Part shown: one piece after another, positions 8,923 to 18,543 of the stretch
Position numbering within the stretch: position 1 is the first letter of the stretch
How the letters are laid out: every line of letters starts with the position of its first letter
Source of the DNA: Elusimicrobiota bacterium
GTDB taxonomy: Bacteria > Elusimicrobiota > Elusimicrobia > Elusimicrobiales > Elusimicrobiaceae
NCBI GenBank assembly: GCA_029008615.1
Contig: JAQXJI010000004.1
Coordinates: 1 to 64,000, forward strand
Reading direction: 5' to 3'
Length of the DNA stretch: 64,000 bases
Made by a program: the position numbers and the translations under genes
The notes under the pieces: generated by a model
What the model was told of the DNA's origin: nothing
What the model saw: only the letters and a program-made list of their open reading frames with translations
Database searches by the model: none

Positions 8923-10719
8923 ATGTTAAAAAGATTTTTTACTTTCGCTTTTTTTATCCTTTTTGCCGCGCTCGGCTTCTGCCAAGTCGATATCGACGTA
9001 TACGCCGACAAAACCAATATAGACCTTTCGGAAGAAATACAGCTTACAATAACGGTTAAATCATCTTCTACGGAAGTGGAAGTCTCCCAAATGCCGTCTT
9101 TGCCGAATTTTAATATTTATTCTTCCGGGCAGAGCCGCAATATCAGTATGATAAACGGCAAAATCAACGCAACCCAACAATTTAATTATATTTTGATACC
9201 GCGCTTTGCCGGCAAATCTTCCATAGACGCTTTTACCGTAACCGTTTCCGGCAAAGATTATTATACCGAACCTATTGAAGTGGAAGTTTCCCGTACCCAG
9301 ACGGGCAATGCGGAAGCTTCTTTGGTCAAGCAAAACAATTCCGCAAAAAGTTCTTCCGAAGTTAAATTAAAACCGACTGCGCCAAAGTCCGATAAAGACA
9401 CTCCGGCTTTCTTTATGACGGCTTCCGCGGATAAAACTACCGCTTATATAAACGAGCAAATAAACCTGAAAGTGCGTTTTTACCAATCTCAAAGCACCAA
9501 CGGCAGCCCGATGTACGACAGACCGAAAATGGAAGGCTTGGTTTTTGAGGAGCTAGGCTCCAAACAGGAATTTGAAGTAATCAACGGGCGTCAGTATGTA
9601 TATACCCAGTTTGATTTGGCCGTATTCGGCATTTTGCCCGGCAAAGCGACGATAGGCCCGGCCAATGTGGAATATCGCACCGCCGGCGATATTTTTGATC
9701 CCTTTTATTCTTTCTTTTCCGCTTCAAAAAGCGACGTAAAAAAAGTATCCAGCAAGCCTATAAGCGTAAATATATTGCCGCTTCCCAAAGCGGGCCGCAC
9801 TAAAACATTTTATAATGCGGTAGGCGGCGGATATTCCATAAAAGCTTCCGTTGACAATCAGACCCCGCAGGCGGGCGAGCCCGTTACTCTTTCCGTAACG
9901 GTAAAAGGCCAGGGCAATATGCGCGCTGTCGGGGAAGTGCCCGCACCGGAACTCGGCAAAAGTTTTAGGGTTTATGAAACGACGTCCTCCTTTACAAGTA
10001 AAGCCTCAAACGGCGTTTTGGGCGGCAGCAAAGTTTATAAAACGGTTATCGTTCCAAGGGCTTCGGGCCTGTTTACGATTCCTCCCGTGGAATTTACTTA
10101 TTTTGACGTTAAAGACAAAACTTATAAGACGGTTAAATCAAACCCGATAGATTTGGAAGTCAGCCCGTCTGATTCTTCTTCGGCCGCGCCTATATCTTTT
10201 TCTTCCGCGGCGAACGGTTCTTCTTCCGGCGGAGTGGTGGAGCAAATAGTTCAGGATATCCGCTATATCAAGGACGGAAAAACATCTAAGTTCAGCGGAT
10301 TTTTGACGGCTTTCGGCGCTTTGGGCGCTTGGCATTATCTTATTTTTGTACTGCTTGGTTTGGGCGGATTGGGTTATGTTCTTTTAAAAAGCCCTATACC
10401 GGTATTTTCCAAGAAAAAGGCTTTCCTCGGCGCGAAAAAGGCCCTTTTGAAAGCCAAAAGCGTGGCGGAAGTTTCCCAGATATTGACTAAATATATAGAA
10501 ACAAAACTCGGCCGCCCGATGGGGATAATGTCTATATCCGATTGTGCGGGTCAGCTGAAGCTTTCCTCGCAGACGGCCTACTCTTTGGAAACGCTTTGGC
10601 AGGAATTTGAAATGCTTAAATACGCGCCTTCAAGTGCGCTTAACAGTACGGTTGCGGCGGAAGAAGCCGCCCAAAAAACCTTGGCCGTAGTGCAGGATAT
10701 TGAAAAGGAGGTCAAATAA
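8923..10719 (+). CDS. batD: BatD-like protein
   Basis: About 598 residues from the ATG at 8923, which has a GAGAAGGA ribosome site; an upstream TTG at 8905 would overlap batC and add six residues without benefit. A signal peptide ends near GFCQV. Several Ig-like beta domains follow (QVDIDVYADKTNI, and a second similar start at DKTTAYINEQINL), then one membrane helix near residue 475 and a cytoplasmic helical domain. Matches the BatD (oxygen tolerance) family in length, layout and place. Confidence 0.9.
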   Translation: MLKRFFTFAFFILFAALGFCQVDIDVYADKTNIDLSEEIQLTITVKSSSTEVEVSQMPSLPNFNIYSSGQSRNISMINGKINATQQFNYILIPRFAGKSSIDAFTVTVSGKDYYTEPIEVEVSRTQTGNAEASLVKQNNSAKSSSEVKLKPTAPKSDKDTPAFFMTASADKTTAYINEQINLKVRFYQSQSTNGSPMYDRPKMEGLVFEELGSKQEFEVINGRQYVYTQFDLAVFGILPGKATIGPANVEYRTAGDIFDPFYSFFSASKSDVKKVSSKPISVNILPLPKAGRTKTFYNAVGGGYSIKASVDNQTPQAGEPVTLSVTVKGQGNMRAVGEVPAPELGKSFRVYETTSSFTSKASNGVLGGSKVYKTVIVPRASGLFTIPPVEFTYFDVKDKTYKTVKSNPIDLEVSPSDSSSAAPISFSSAANGSSSGGVVEQIVQDIRYIKDGKTSKFSGFLTAFGALGAWHYLIFVLLGLGGLGYVLLKSPIPVFSKKKAFLGAKKALLKAKSVAEVSQILTKYIETKLGRPMGIMSISDCAGQLKLSSQTAYSLETLWQEFEMLKYAPSSALNSTVAAEEAAQKTLAVVQDIEKEVK

Positions 10720-11444
10720 TGCGCGCGTTTATTTTGTCAATAATGCTTTTTGCGGCTTTCCCTCTTTTTGCGCAGGAAACTGAAAAAAACGCCGCGGAAA
10801 AATATAATTCCGGCGATTATTTGGGTGCGGCCGAAGAATATCAGCTTAAAGCCGAAGCCGAGCCAAATAATCCGTATATCCTTTACAATTTGGCCAACAG
10901 TTATTTTAAATCCGGCGACGGCGACAAAGCTTTGGTTTATTATTTGCGCGCTTTTAAACTGCTGCCCAGGGACGCAGATATAAGGCATAATTTGGCGTTT
11001 GCGCTTCAGGCGACGGGGCAGAAGCTTGTCCCGGACGGTATGCCCGATACGGTATTTAATCTTTATAATTATTATTCTTTGGCGGAGCTTAAAGGCCTCT
11101 GTGCTCTTTTTGTCTGGCTCTTGGCTTTTTCCGTTTTGGCGTATTTCTTTTTGGGCCGCGGCAAACGCATAAAGTTTGTTTGTTTCGCCGCGGGCGCGTT
11201 ATTTGTGTTTTTTGCCGTATGGTTTTCGCTGAGATATCCCGCCGGCTCTCAAAAGTTGGCGGTGGTTACTGTACCCAGAGCGGAACTGCGCAGCGGCCCG
11301 GGGGAAAACTTCCCCGTAGGCTTAAGCGTGCCGCGCGCGCATTTGCTTGTAATAGCCGATTCAAAAGGCGAATGGGATTACGTTAACATAAAAGATACGG
11401 ATTCTTCGGGTTGGGTGCTAAAAAAATCTTTGGAGGAAATTTAA
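10719..11444 (+). CDS. batE: TPR and SH3 protein BatE
   Basis: 241 residues: signal peptide (ending LFAQE), two or three TPRs up to residue ~105, two membrane helices (around residues 128-172) and a C-terminal bacterial SH3 domain with the RSGPGENFPV signature and a final GWV. Typical of BatE, the last Bat protein. The start overlaps the batD stop as TAATG. The SH3 domain may bind peptidoglycan; this is inference. Confidence 0.88.
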   Translation: MRAFILSIMLFAAFPLFAQETEKNAAEKYNSGDYLGAAEEYQLKAEAEPNNPYILYNLANSYFKSGDGDKALVYYLRAFKLLPRDADIRHNLAFALQATGQKLVPDGMPDTVFNLYNYYSLAELKGLCALFVWLLAFSVLAYFFLGRGKRIKFVCFAAGALFVFFAVWFSLRYPAGSQKLAVVTVPRAELRSGPGENFPVGLSVPRAHLLVIADSKGEWDYVNIKDTDSSGWVLKKSLEEI

Positions 11445-11447
11445 TCT

Positions 11448-12005
11448 ATGTTTACCAAAAACGAAAGCAATGAACTTATAGAAGTTTTAAAGTATGTGGG
11501 GGATAACCTCGGCCCGCAGATTAACGAGTTGGCTTTAAAGATAGTGGAAACTTTCAGAAACGGCGGCAAAGTGATTTTAATGGGCAACGGCGGCAGCGCG
11601 GGCGACGCGCAGCATATCGCGGCGGAGTTTGTGGGCCGTTATAAAAAAGAAAGACGCTCCTACCCCGCATTGGCTTTAAATACCAATACTTCCACCATTA
11701 CAGCCATAGGAAACGATTACGGATATGACGTAACATTTTCCCGTCAGGTGGAAGGCTTCGCCAATAAAGGGGATGTCGTTATCGGCATTTCAACTTCTGG
11801 CAACAGCGTAAATGTGCATAAAGCTATGGAAGTCGCCAAACTTAAAGGCTGCTATACGGCGGCTTTTCTTGGAAAAGACGGCGGCACTATCAAAAATGCC
11901 GTAGATTTGCCTATTATAGTAAAAAGCAACAATACTCCGCGCATACAGGAATGCCATATTTTTATCGGGCATACTTTGTGCGAACTTGTTGAAAAGGAAA
12001 TTTAA
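11448..12005 (+). CDS. gmhA: Sedoheptulose-7-phosphate isomerase
   Basis: 185 residues, SIS-domain family. GmhA converts sedoheptulose 7-phosphate to D-glycero-manno-heptose 7-phosphate, the first step toward LPS or S-layer heptose. Signatures seen: GNGGSAGDAQHIAAEFVGR with the metal-binding His and Glu, ISTSGNS, and a C-terminal QECHIFIGH with the second metal ligands. Starts three bases after batE, with GGAGG before it, so it shares the transcript. Implies a heptose-containing glycan. Confidence 0.93.
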   Translation: MFTKNESNELIEVLKYVGDNLGPQINELALKIVETFRNGGKVILMGNGGSAGDAQHIAAEFVGRYKKERRSYPALALNTNTSTITAIGNDYGYDVTFSRQVEGFANKGDVVIGISTSGNSVNVHKAMEVAKLKGCYTAAFLGKDGGTIKNAVDLPIIVKSNNTPRIQECHIFIGHTLCELVEKEI

Positions 12006-12007
12006 TT

Positions 12008-12472
12008 ATGATATTTGCTGTCGGATGCGATCACGCGGGCTATCCCGTAAAAGATTTGGTTATTAACTCCTTGCGCGCTTTGGGCCACGACGTTGTTGAC
12101 GAGGGCGTCTTTTCCTACGAAAGCGCGGATTATCCCGATTACGCCAAAAAAGTGGCTTTGGATATAGAAGAAGGACGCGCGCAAAGGGGAGTTTTAATTT
12201 GCGGAAGCGGCATAGGCGTTTGCATAGCCGCGTCCAAATTTAAAGGCGTGAGGCCGGCTATCGCGCATGACGTTTACAGCGCGGCGCAAGGCGTTGAACA
12301 CGACGATATGAACGTGCTTTGTTTGGGTGCGCGCGTTATCGGCGACAAAGCCCCTCAGCTTGTGCCGGAACTTGTTAAAGCTTTTGCACAGGCTTCCTTT
12401 TGCAAGGGGGAAGAACGCCACGAGAGAAGAACGGCCAAGGTCGCCGCTTTCGAAAAAGAGAATTTTAAATAA
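12008..12472 (+). CDS. rpiB: Ribose-5-phosphate isomerase B
   Basis: 154 residues, RpiB/LacAB family. Interconverts ribose 5-phosphate and ribulose 5-phosphate. The N-terminal GCDHAGYPVKD, the active-site CGSGIGVCIAA with its Cys, and the HDxxSAxxxxxHDDMNVLCLGARV region are all present. Two bases separate it from gmhA. Grouping with gmhA and pgi makes a sugar-phosphate isomerase set feeding heptose and pentose pathways. Confidence 0.94.
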   Translation: MIFAVGCDHAGYPVKDLVINSLRALGHDVVDEGVFSYESADYPDYAKKVALDIEEGRAQRGVLICGSGIGVCIAASKFKGVRPAIAHDVYSAAQGVEHDDMNVLCLGARVIGDKAPQLVPELVKAFAQASFCKGEERHERRTAKVAAFEKENFK

Positions 12473-12492
12473 ATTATTTAAAGAGGTATTAT

Positions 12493-14142
12493 ATGCAAGC
12501 CAGTTACAATAAATCAGCTGAAGGAATTATCAATAAAGGTTTAGCCAAACTTGAACAAGCGGATTTCACCGCCAGGCTTTACAAACACGACGCTACTTTA
12601 TGGAAAACCGAAGAAGCTCACACAAAAATCATCAATAATTCCCTCGGCTGGACGGAAGTATATAATTGGACTTTGGAAAGACTGCCGGAAATAAAGGCTT
12701 TCGCGTCCGAAGTAAAAAACGAATTTAAACACGTTGTTCTTATGGGTATGGGCGGCAGCAGCCTCGCGCCTGAAGTGCTTAGAGTCATTTTCGGCAAAAG
12801 CGAAGGCTGGCCGGAACTTTTGGTTTTGGACAGCACCAACCCCGATTGGGTTTCCTGCGTAAGAGGGAAAATCGACCCCGCAAAAACATTATTCATTTTC
12901 GCCAGCAAATCCGGCGGTACGGTTGAGCCTTCTTCCCAGTTTGCCTACTTCTTTGACGAAGTCGGCAAAGTTAAAGAAAATGCCGGGGAAAACTTTATCG
13001 CCATTACCGACCCGGGTACGGGGCTTGAAACTTTAGCCAAAGAAAAGAACTTTAGAAAAATTTTCATCAATAAATCCGATATCGGCGGCAGATTTTCCGC
13101 TTTGTCCTTTTTCGGTATGGTTCCGGCCGCGCTTTGCGGTATAGACGTTGAAAAAATACTCCTTTCCGCAAAAGAAGCCGGCGAAGAATTTAAAAACGAT
13201 AAAGCTTCCGCCGCGGCGAAACTCGGCTCTTTAATGGGCTGCGCTTTTGCCGAAGGCAAAGACAAACTTACCTTAGTTATGCCGGAAGGCGTAAAAGTGT
13301 TCGGCCTTTGGGTTGAACAGCTTGTCGCCGAATCTACCGGCAAAGAAGATAAAGGCGTTGTGCCAGTTGCCGGGGAGCAGCTGCATAAAGGTTTTGATTA
13401 TAAAAACGACAGAATTTTCGCCTGCATATCCTGCGACTGCGCCTGCAATAAAGCAATCTGTGCGGAAACCGAAGCTTTGAAAGCCTCTGACCACCCGTTC
13501 TTTGAAGTTAAAATGAAAGACAAATACGCAATCGGTTCAATGTTCCTTTTGTGGGAAGTCGCTACGGCCGCCTGCGGCGCGATTATGGAAATTGATCCTT
13601 TCGACCAGCCTAACGTACAGGCCGCAAAGACAATCGCCAAAAATCTTTTAAACGATTTAGCCGCCGGCAAAACCGATCCTCAGACTTATCTTGATATTAT
13701 CGTTTCCGACAATCTTAAAGGCAAAGTCAATCTTGAAACTTTAGGCCGCGATATAGTCGGAACCCTTAAAGGCAACGACTATTTGGCGGTATTGCCTTAT
13801 ATGCACAACTCGGCGGCAAACGACGAACTTTTTACCGCTTTGAGGGATAAACTTTTTACGCAGACCAAACACGCTGTTCTGTTCGGCTACGGTCCCAGAT
13901 ATTTACATTCCACTGGCCAGCTTCATAAAGGCGACGGCAACAACGGCGTGTTTTTGATTATCTCCGCAGACGCGGAAAATGACGTAAAGATACCCGGCGC
14001 GGCTTACGGCTTTAACGATTTGGTAAACGCTCAGGCTTTGGGCGATTTTAAAGCTCTTGCCGAAAAAGGCAGAAGAGTTATAAAAGTACACGTTAAAAAA
14101 CCGCTTGCGCAAGGGCTTAAGAAATTAGCTTCATTGTTCTAA
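12493..14142 (+). CDS. pgi: Glucose-6-phosphate isomerase (transaldolase-fusion type)
   Basis: 549 residues with two SIS domains. Interconverts glucose 6-phosphate and fructose 6-phosphate. Signatures include LMGMGGSSLAPEV, FASKSGGTVEPSS and the DPFDQPNVQAAK region near the C-terminal third. Closest in style to the Pgi half of bifunctional transaldolase/Pgi proteins, here without a transaldolase domain. A GAGG site precedes the ATG. Third isomerase gene in a row. Confidence 0.9.
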   Translation: MQASYNKSAEGIINKGLAKLEQADFTARLYKHDATLWKTEEAHTKIINNSLGWTEVYNWTLERLPEIKAFASEVKNEFKHVVLMGMGGSSLAPEVLRVIFGKSEGWPELLVLDSTNPDWVSCVRGKIDPAKTLFIFASKSGGTVEPSSQFAYFFDEVGKVKENAGENFIAITDPGTGLETLAKEKNFRKIFINKSDIGGRFSALSFFGMVPAALCGIDVEKILLSAKEAGEEFKNDKASAAAKLGSLMGCAFAEGKDKLTLVMPEGVKVFGLWVEQLVAESTGKEDKGVVPVAGEQLHKGFDYKNDRIFACISCDCACNKAICAETEALKASDHPFFEVKMKDKYAIGSMFLLWEVATAACGAIMEIDPFDQPNVQAAKTIAKNLLNDLAAGKTDPQTYLDIIVSDNLKGKVNLETLGRDIVGTLKGNDYLAVLPYMHNSAANDELFTALRDKLFTQTKHAVLFGYGPRYLHSTGQLHKGDGNNGVFLIISADAENDVKIPGAAYGFNDLVNAQALGDFKALAEKGRRVIKVHVKKPLAQGLKKLASLF

Positions 14143-14167
14143 GAGCTAATGAAGTAAGGGGAGTAAG

Positions 14168-14593
14168 ATGGTAATGGCAAAAACGAAGAAAATTATTAAG
14201 GAAACCATAGGCAAAGGCAAAACTCTTTTAAAAAAGAAAACTGCTAAAATAACGAAAAAGAGCTGCCCCGCTGTGGCTTCCAAAGCGGCCAAAGCCGTAC
14301 AAACGGCTGAGGAAAAAATCAAAATCAGTAAGGATATCTGCATAGATTATCCCTTGAACAACGACACCGTGTTCTGCGGGCATTATTGCTTCAGGCTCGG
14401 CAGTTTAAGGGAAGTCCCTTTTATGCGCGTATCCGTTAACGGCGGCCCTTGGCAGGATTGCAGAAGAGCCAACGGTTATTGGTGGTTTGATTGGTGGAAC
14501 TTTCAGACGGGTTCATTCACGCTTGAAGCCTGCTCCGAAGTTGACGGAAAACCCGTAAAAACCGCTAAACGCAAATTCAAAGTTACTTTATAG
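14168..14593 (+). CDS. Small protein with Lys-rich N terminus and C-terminal beta domain
   Basis: 141 residues, function unknown. The first ~55 residues are extremely rich in Lys, Ala and Thr, like histone H1 tails. The remaining part looks like a compact beta sandwich (GGPWQDC, WWFDWWNF, KRKFKVTL) as in Ig-like or carbohydrate-associated domains. No signal peptide. An AAGGGGAG ribosome site fits the start. Nucleic-acid or polyanion binding by the tail is a guess. The RsfS protein at 56648 carries a similar tail. Confidence 0.7.
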   Translation: MVMAKTKKIIKETIGKGKTLLKKKTAKITKKSCPAVASKAAKAVQTAEEKIKISKDICIDYPLNNDTVFCGHYCFRLGSLREVPFMRVSVNGGPWQDCRRANGYWWFDWWNFQTGSFTLEACSEVDGKPVKTAKRKFKVTL

Positions 14594-14601
14594 GATTGAC
14601 C

Positions 14602-15828
14602 TTGAAAACAGTATATATACAAACCTTTGGCTGCCAGATGAATACGGCCGATTCCGCAGAGATGATGCTGGCTCTGTCGGCCAGGGGTTGTATATCCTGC
14701 CAGGACGCTCAAAAAGCCGACGTTATGCTTATAAATACGTGCACCATAAGGGAACACGCCGAGCATAAGGCTTTGTCGCTTTTGGGGCGTCTTCGCAAGT
14801 GGAAAGAAGCCAAAGCGGGCCGCATAATAATTTTTACCGGATGCGCGGCGCAGCGTCTTGGCGGAGAAGTAAAAAAGAAGTTTCAGTATGTAGATATCGT
14901 ATGCGGGGCCAAAAGCATAGACGCTTTTGATAAAATTATAGAAGCTTCCGGCCTTTTCGGCGACGCGCCGGTTAAGACTGGGGCGGTTGCCGGGTCTTCC
15001 CCGATAGCTTTGGTAAACATAATGCGCGGATGCAGCTGCAAATGTTCTTACTGCATAGTGCCTTATGTGCGGGGGGAGGCTTCTTCTCTTGATTTTGACG
15101 AAGTCCTTAAAAATATTCAAGCCAAGCTTGCCGCCGGCGCGAAGGAAATAGTCCTTTTGGGCCAGACGGTCAACGCTTATAATTACAAAGGCAAGAACTT
15201 TGCGGCTTTGCTTAAGGAGGCCGTTAAATTAAACGGTTTGGATCGCCTTAGATATTTAAGCCCTCATCCTTTGTTTATCACGGAAGAAGTCGTCGAAGTT
15301 ATGGCGACGGAACCCAAGATGGCCAAGCATTTGCATTTGCCCGTTCAAAGCGGCAGCAGCAAAGTTTTAAAGGAGATGAAACGCGGCTATTCGCGGGAAG
15401 AGTTTTTGTCTAAAATAGCTCTTCTTAAAAAAGGCGGCATTTGGGTCAGTACGGATATAATAGTCGGCTATCCGACGGAAACGGAAGAAGATTTTAAAGA
15501 AACTTTAACTTTGGTCGACGAATGCAAATTCAGCGGGGCTTATTGTTTTAAGTTTTCGCCGCGTATGGGCACTCCGGCGTTTTCCCTTAAGGAATTGCCT
15601 ATAAATATTGTGGAAAAACGCCTTGATATTTTGTTAAATAAAGTTAAGCTTAACGCTAAGGCGGCTTATAAAGCGCAGGAAGGCACCGTTCAAAGGGTGC
15701 TTATGGAAAACCCTCATAACGGGCGTACGCTCAGCAATTTTTGGGTTAAGACTGAAAAGCCTTATAAAACCGGCGACACAGTGGATTTGACTGTTAAAAA
15801 GGCCGAGGAAAGTATACTTTTAGCTTAA
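14602..15828 (+). CDS. miaB: tRNA-2-methylthio-N6-dimethylallyladenosine synthase
   Basis: About 408 residues from a TTG at 14602, six bases after AGGA; another TTG at 14596 would add two residues. MiaB methylthiolates i6A37 of tRNAs reading UNN codons. The N-terminal UPF0004 domain has TFGCQMNTADS and NTCTIREHAE Cys, the radical SAM motif MRGCSCKCSYCIVP supplies CxxxCxxC, and a C-terminal TRAM domain follows. miaA lies 550 bp downstream, so both steps of ms2i6A formation sit together. Confidence 0.93.
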   Translation: MKTVYIQTFGCQMNTADSAEMMLALSARGCISCQDAQKADVMLINTCTIREHAEHKALSLLGRLRKWKEAKAGRIIIFTGCAAQRLGGEVKKKFQYVDIVCGAKSIDAFDKIIEASGLFGDAPVKTGAVAGSSPIALVNIMRGCSCKCSYCIVPYVRGEASSLDFDEVLKNIQAKLAAGAKEIVLLGQTVNAYNYKGKNFAALLKEAVKLNGLDRLRYLSPHPLFITEEVVEVMATEPKMAKHLHLPVQSGSSKVLKEMKRGYSREEFLSKIALLKKGGIWVSTDIIVGYPTETEEDFKETLTLVDECKFSGAYCFKFSPRMGTPAFSLKELPINIVEKRLDILLNKVKLNAKAAYKAQEGTVQRVLMENPHNGRTLSNFWVKTEKPYKTGDTVDLTVKKAEESILLA

Positions 15829-15838
15829 AGGGGGACGT

Positions 15839-16306
15839 ATGACGGCAGAAAAGAATTTTGTTGAACGCAGAAAGCACCAAAGGGTGCCGGTTATAAGCAA
15901 TATCGTAGAACCGATAGACCTGATTTATACCGACGAAACAACCGGGGAAAAAGTTGAAATCGCGGCCGTATTGGCGGATCTTTCTTCCACCGGTATGAGG
16001 ATAGTTTCCTTTTTAAAGGCCCCGATATCGGGCAGTATGTATATAAAAATGCAGCTTCCGTCCGTAGGTAAGTTTGAGGTGGAAGCCAAAACTTCTTGGA
16101 TACGCCAAAAAGGGCCGATTTATACTATCGGCATACAATTTTTGAAAATAGCCTCTTCCGTGGCTGCAAAAATAGAAGCTATGGCGGAAGATTACGCCGA
16201 TTGCAATACAAGAATATTGCTTAAACTGCCGGAAGTCTGCGTACCTAATTGCAAATGCGGACAGGTTTGCAGTAAGCTTCATAAGGATTTAACCGTACAT
16301 TCTTAG
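15839..16306 (+). CDS. PilZ domain protein
   Basis: 155 residues. The PilZ c-di-GMP-binding signature is complete: ERRKHQRVPV (RxxxR) near residue 9 and LADLSSTGMRI (D/NxSxxG) near residue 50. No other domain. A Cys-rich C terminus (CVPNCKCGQVC) could bind metal, which is unusual for a single-domain PilZ. Suggests c-di-GMP signalling in this organism. Sits between miaB and miaA, ahead of a terminator. Confidence 0.88.
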   Translation: MTAEKNFVERRKHQRVPVISNIVEPIDLIYTDETTGEKVEIAAVLADLSSTGMRIVSFLKAPISGSMYIKMQLPSVGKFEVEAKTSWIRQKGPIYTIGIQFLKIASSVAAKIEAMAEDYADCNTRILLKLPEVCVPNCKCGQVCSKLHKDLTVHS

Positions 16307-16332
16307 TGCGGCGATTTTTAAATCTTATTTTC

Positions 16333-16358
16333 AAAACACCGTTTAAAGACGGTGTTTT
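16333..16358 (+). terminator. Terminator after PilZ gene
   Basis: AAAACACCGT and ACGGTGTTTT pair around a six-base loop, 27 nt after the PilZ stop. The 3' arm is T-rich. It lies just before the miaA start, so it may attenuate rather than end transcription. Confidence 0.7.
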
Positions 16359-16375
16359 GTTTGATTGGAATTATT

Positions 16376-17320
16376 ATGGACAAAAACAATCTGCCTTTGA
16401 TAATAGCCGGCCCCACCGCAAGCGGAAAGACCGACGTGGCTTTGGCCTTGGCCGGGCTTATCGGCGGGGAGATAATTTCCGCCGATTCCAGGCAGATTTA
16501 TAAGTTGATAAACGCCGGCACGGCCGCGCCGCAAGGCGTATGGCAGGGGGGATTTTATAAAGTAGGCGGCGTAAATTATCACTTGGTTGATTTTTTGGAT
16601 TTAAACGAAACTTTTGACGTTTCCCGTTTTTGCGCCGCGGCGGAAAAGATTGTATCCTCAAATCCCGGCGGTAAATTTATATTTGCAGGCGGAACGGGAA
16701 TGTATATGCAGGGATATTTCTGCGGTATGGACGATTTGCCGCCCGCGGACAAAGCCGTCAGGGCCGAACTTTCTTTGTTGGCCGAGCAAAAAGGACGCGA
16801 ATATTTGCATTCTCTTTTGGCTTGCGTTGACGCGCCGAGTGCAGCTGCAATACCCGCGGGCAATATACACCGCGTAATCAGGGCTTTGGAACTTTATAAA
16901 TTGACGGGCAAGCCCGCTTCGGCTTTAAGAACCGGGAAATTCCGCGCGGAATTGCCCGGAGAAAAAGTTTTTTCCGTCTATTTGGACTGGGATAAAGCCG
17001 AACTTGAAAAACGTATTATAAGGCGAACGGAGCTTATTTTCGGCCCTATGGTAAAAGAGGCCGAACGCGCTCTTAAATTAGGATATGCAGAAGACTGCCC
17101 GGGTTTAAAAAGTTTGGGTTACAGAGAAGCGATATTTTACCTTAAAGGTGATTTAAACAAAGAAAAAGCTTTGGAAAGAATAACTGTTCTTACTCGCCAA
17201 TACGCAAAACGTCAGCGCACTTGGTTCCGACGTTACAAAAATATGAAAATAATAAATCCGGCTTTATATAAAAACGAAATTGAAATCGCTAAAGAGATAC
17301 TTTTATGGAAAGAGCGTTAA
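16376..17320 (+). CDS. miaA: tRNA dimethylallyltransferase
   Basis: 314 residues from the ATG at 16376; the upstream extension from 16352 would begin inside the terminator hairpin. Transfers dimethylallyl to A37 of tRNA. P-loop GPTASGKT near residue 12, ISADSRQIYK and FAGGTGMYM are present, and the C-terminal region has LTRQYAKRQRTWFRR. Ends overlapping hflX by 16 bases; miaA-hflX adjacency is widely conserved. Confidence 0.95.
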   Translation: MDKNNLPLIIAGPTASGKTDVALALAGLIGGEIISADSRQIYKLINAGTAAPQGVWQGGFYKVGGVNYHLVDFLDLNETFDVSRFCAAAEKIVSSNPGGKFIFAGGTGMYMQGYFCGMDDLPPADKAVRAELSLLAEQKGREYLHSLLACVDAPSAAAIPAGNIHRVIRALELYKLTGKPASALRTGKFRAELPGEKVFSVYLDWDKAELEKRIIRRTELIFGPMVKEAERALKLGYAEDCPGLKSLGYREAIFYLKGDLNKEKALERITVLTRQYAKRQRTWFRRYKNMKIINPALYKNEIEIAKEILLWKER

Positions 17321-18543
17321 CCGTAAGCGTAAAGCTTAAAACCGATTTTAAAAAAGATACTTCCGCGCAGGAACTTAAACGGTTGTGCAATACCGCCGGG
17401 TGCGAAGTCGCGGGGGAATTTGAAGTCCGTATGGAAAATTATAATCCCGCGCTTTTTATAGGCAGCGGCAAAGCCGCGGAAATAGCGCAGTTCGTTTCCG
17501 CGGAAAATATTGACGCGGTCGTTTTTAACGATGAAATCACTCCCGCCCAGCAAAAAAATTTGGAAGAAACAATCCCTTGTAAAATCATAGACAGAACACG
17601 CTTAATTTTGGATATATTTGCCGGGCGCGCCCGCACCAAAGAAGGCCGTTTGCAGGTGGAATTGGCTCAGCTTAATTACTTGCTTCCGCGTTTAAGCGGA
17701 AAGGGCGCTGCTATGATGCAGCAAAAAGGCGGTATAGGAATGCGCGGCCCGGGGGAAAGAAAACTTGAATACGACCGCCGCAAAATCCGCAAAAGAATAG
17801 CCAAACTGGAAGAAGATATTTCCGCCGTACGGCGCGAGCGTATGGTGCGCCGCAGTCAGCGCGCTTCCGTGCCCGTTCCGCAGGTGGCTTTGGCGGGATA
17901 TACAAACGCGGGGAAAAGCACCATATTAAACGCTTTAACCAAGAAAGATTCCGCTTACGCCGATGACAAGCTTTTTGCCACGCTCGACCCTACGACAAGG
18001 AGAGTTCGCTTCCCTAGCGGAATAACCGCGCTTTTTACCGATACAGTCGGCTTCATACAAAAACTTCCGCACAGTTTGGTATCGGCGTTTAGAGCGACGT
18101 TGGAAGAAACCAAATTCGCCGATTTGGTTTTGCACGTAGCCGATGCTTCCTCCGACGAACTGGAAGAACATTCCGCCACGGTAATGAGTATTTTAAACGA
18201 AATCAACCCGGAAAATTCCGGCGTTTTGAAAGTGTTTAATAAATGCGACGAACTTTCCCCGGTAAAATTACGCGCTTTAAAAAAACGCTTCCCGGATGCA
18301 GTTTTTATTTCCGCAAAAACCGGCGAAGGTTTTGACGATTTGTTTGAAAAAGTGGCAAGCGCGCTTTCTTTAAAATGGAAGAAGCGCACTTTAAAAGTGC
18401 CTTTTGCAAAAAGCTTTTTATTGAAGGAAATTTATTCCCGCGCTTTGGTTCTTTCCCGCAAAGAGGGGGAAGACTCTTTTGAAATAACCCTTATGGCTAC
18501 CGACGGCAACTATCTCGCCGTTGCCAAAAAATTATTGTTTTAG
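17305..18543 (+). CDS. hflX: GTPase HflX
   Basis: 412 residues. Ribosome-associated GTPase that rescues or splits stalled ribosomes under stress. The HflX domain (residues ~1-190, with GPGERKLEYDRR before it) precedes the G domain: G1 GYTNAGKST near residue 197, G3 DTVGFIQ, G4 NKCD. Overlaps miaA at the start and the protease gene by 12 bases at its convergent end. Confidence 0.95.
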   Translation: MERALTVSVKLKTDFKKDTSAQELKRLCNTAGCEVAGEFEVRMENYNPALFIGSGKAAEIAQFVSAENIDAVVFNDEITPAQQKNLEETIPCKIIDRTRLILDIFAGRARTKEGRLQVELAQLNYLLPRLSGKGAAMMQQKGGIGMRGPGERKLEYDRRKIRKRIAKLEEDISAVRRERMVRRSQRASVPVPQVALAGYTNAGKSTILNALTKKDSAYADDKLFATLDPTTRRVRFPSGITALFTDTVGFIQKLPHSLVSAFRATLEETKFADLVLHVADASSDELEEHSATVMSILNEINPENSGVLKVFNKCDELSPVKLRALKKRFPDAVFISAKTGEGFDDLFEKVASALSLKWKKRTLKVPFAKSFLLKEIYSRALVLSRKEGEDSFEITLMATDGNYLAVAKKLLF

